The notes under the pieces are model-generated. The model was not told where the DNA came from, ran no database searches, and saw nothing but the letters and a program-made list of their open reading frames with translations. The position numbers and the translations under genes are program-made. Below are positions 63,501 to 64,000 of a stretch of DNA of 64,000 nt, piece by piece (positions within the stretch are counted from its first letter, which is position 1; every line of letters starts with the position of its first letter). The stretch comes from Pristionchus mayeri (lineage: Eukaryota; Nematoda; Chromadorea; Rhabditida; Neodiplogasteridae): NCBI GenBank assembly GCA_036245805.1, contig BTRK01000002.1:20515067-20579066 (forward strand), read 5' to 3'.

Positions 63501-64000
63501 AAGGGAAGGAAGAGGAAGGTAAGTCCCCCTCCTCCCCCCTCCTCTTCCCCTATCCTCATTCCTTCCCTTGCAGCAGTCTCGTCGTGCTCAATCTGCTCAG
63601 ATTCGTCGTGATCAGGGAGGAGATTCAGTGCATGCGAAGGGATATGCACCATCGATGATTGAGAGGAATGTGAAGTGAGAAGGAGGAGGGAAGAGAGAGA
63701 GGGGGAAGGACATTCCAGAGAGGGGATGGATCTGGCAACCGCCACTCAGATGTACAAGGAGTATGTTGAGAGTGGAGTGATTCAGAAGGTGAGTGAGGAG
63801 GATAAGGAGAGAGGGATGAGTATCTTATGGTGCAGGAGAAAGGACGTGCCCAGACTCCGCCCCTCTCTTCATCCAAGAAGAATCCATTGTCGAGAACAGT
63901 GGAGAAGTTGAAGACGAATCGAGCGAAGAGGAGATGGAAGCAAGTGAGGGAAAGAGGGAGAATGGATAGTCCATGGAGAGGGCATTGTAGGTACTGGATA
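57578..64000 (+). CDS. pld-1: Phospholipase D (PX-PH-HKD), 3' part outside window
   Basis: Hydrolyses phosphatidylcholine to phosphatidic acid at membranes. Exons seen: 57578-57658 ([19 protein letters not shown]), 57801-57974, 58248-58310, 58403-58558, 58748-58876, 60311-60422, 60636-60774, 60828-60983, 61032-61097, 61197-61281, 61378-61444, 61502-61598, 61641-61699, 61883-61967, 62065-62230, 62298-62381, 62462-62557, 62600-62721, 62766-62818, then further exons to 64000. PX domain: [34 protein letters not shown] then [12 protein letters not shown]. Catalytic half: [27 protein letters not shown], and the first HKD motif [18 protein letters not shown]. The exons after 62.9 kb are charged and Ser/Lys-rich, fitting the variable loop between the two HKD motifs; the second HKD lies beyond the window. 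The stretch 58877-60310 has no confident exon. Confidence 0.92.
58877..60310 (+). other. pld-1 intron with no confident exon
   Basis: This is 1.4 kb between the PX exon and the 60311 exon. A short phased candidate exon near 59000-59023 was not accepted. It contains a run of about 15 C at 59926-59940 and a small TIR element near its 3' end. Confidence 0.5.
60013..60230. mobile_element. Small TIR element (MITE) in pld-1 intron
   Basis: AAAGTTACCAGCCGATGACGA at about 60011-60031 is complemented by TCGTCGGCTGGTAACTT at 60213-60229, giving a roughly 218-bp element. Its internal part is related to the vab-1 intron relic at 48655-48690. No target duplication was settled. Confidence 0.65.

Overview
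The window is animal nuclear DNA, almost certainly from a nematode. It has a cuticle collagen, an Eph receptor of the VAB-1 type, an astacin of the NAS type, a nematode-style TTBK-like CK1 kinase, and genes cut into many 50-180 nt exons by 40-60 nt introns with ..TTTCAG-like acceptors. The many-small-exon style and abundant short MITEs resemble free-living Rhabditina such as diplogastrids, but I cannot name the species. Gene models were built by hand from conserved protein motifs and phase-matched splice sites. Junctions that do not phase are flagged.

Layout: 1-770 (-) glucosidase II beta, 3' part outside the window. 1863-6608 (+) dnj-20/DNAJB11, its introns swollen by three transposon-like inserts. 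7155-11291 (+) USP22/Ubp8-type deubiquitinase. 11916-13124 (-) RNF11-type RING-H2 ligase. 13559-14845 (-) REXO4-like exonuclease. 15377-15640 (-) non-LTR reverse-transcriptase tail fragment. 16117-16471 (+) small secreted protein. 16982-19442 (-) a compact Notch-like receptor. 19812-20528 (-) UBE2L3-like E2. 20.5-22.7 kb nested transposons. 22763-30569 (+) a DEAH-helicase-fold protein with all catalytic motifs degenerate, interrupted by two long foldback elements. 30.6-33.4 kb non-coding. 33373-49472 (+) vab-1 Eph receptor with very long, GA/TC-rich introns. 50447-51861 (-) TTBK-like kinase. 52021-54467 (-) astacin metalloprotease. 54818-55921 (-) cuticle collagen. 57578 to the end (+) phospholipase D, 3' part outside the window.

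Two genes stand out. The Notch-like locus encodes signal peptide, one LNR, NOD/NODP, a transmembrane segment and ankyrin repeats in a 531-codon phase-consistent model, with no EGF repeats and no room for them upstream. The 22.8-30.6 kb gene keeps the whole RecA1-RecA2-HA2-OB layout of DEAH/RHA helicases, but motifs I, II, III, V and VI have all been replaced, suggesting a conserved pseudo-helicase.

Functional grouping: the first two genes are divergently transcribed ER glycoprotein-folding factors (glucosidase II beta and the BiP co-chaperone ERdj3) sharing a 1.1 kb spacer. The other genes are ordinary neighbours without evidence of operons.
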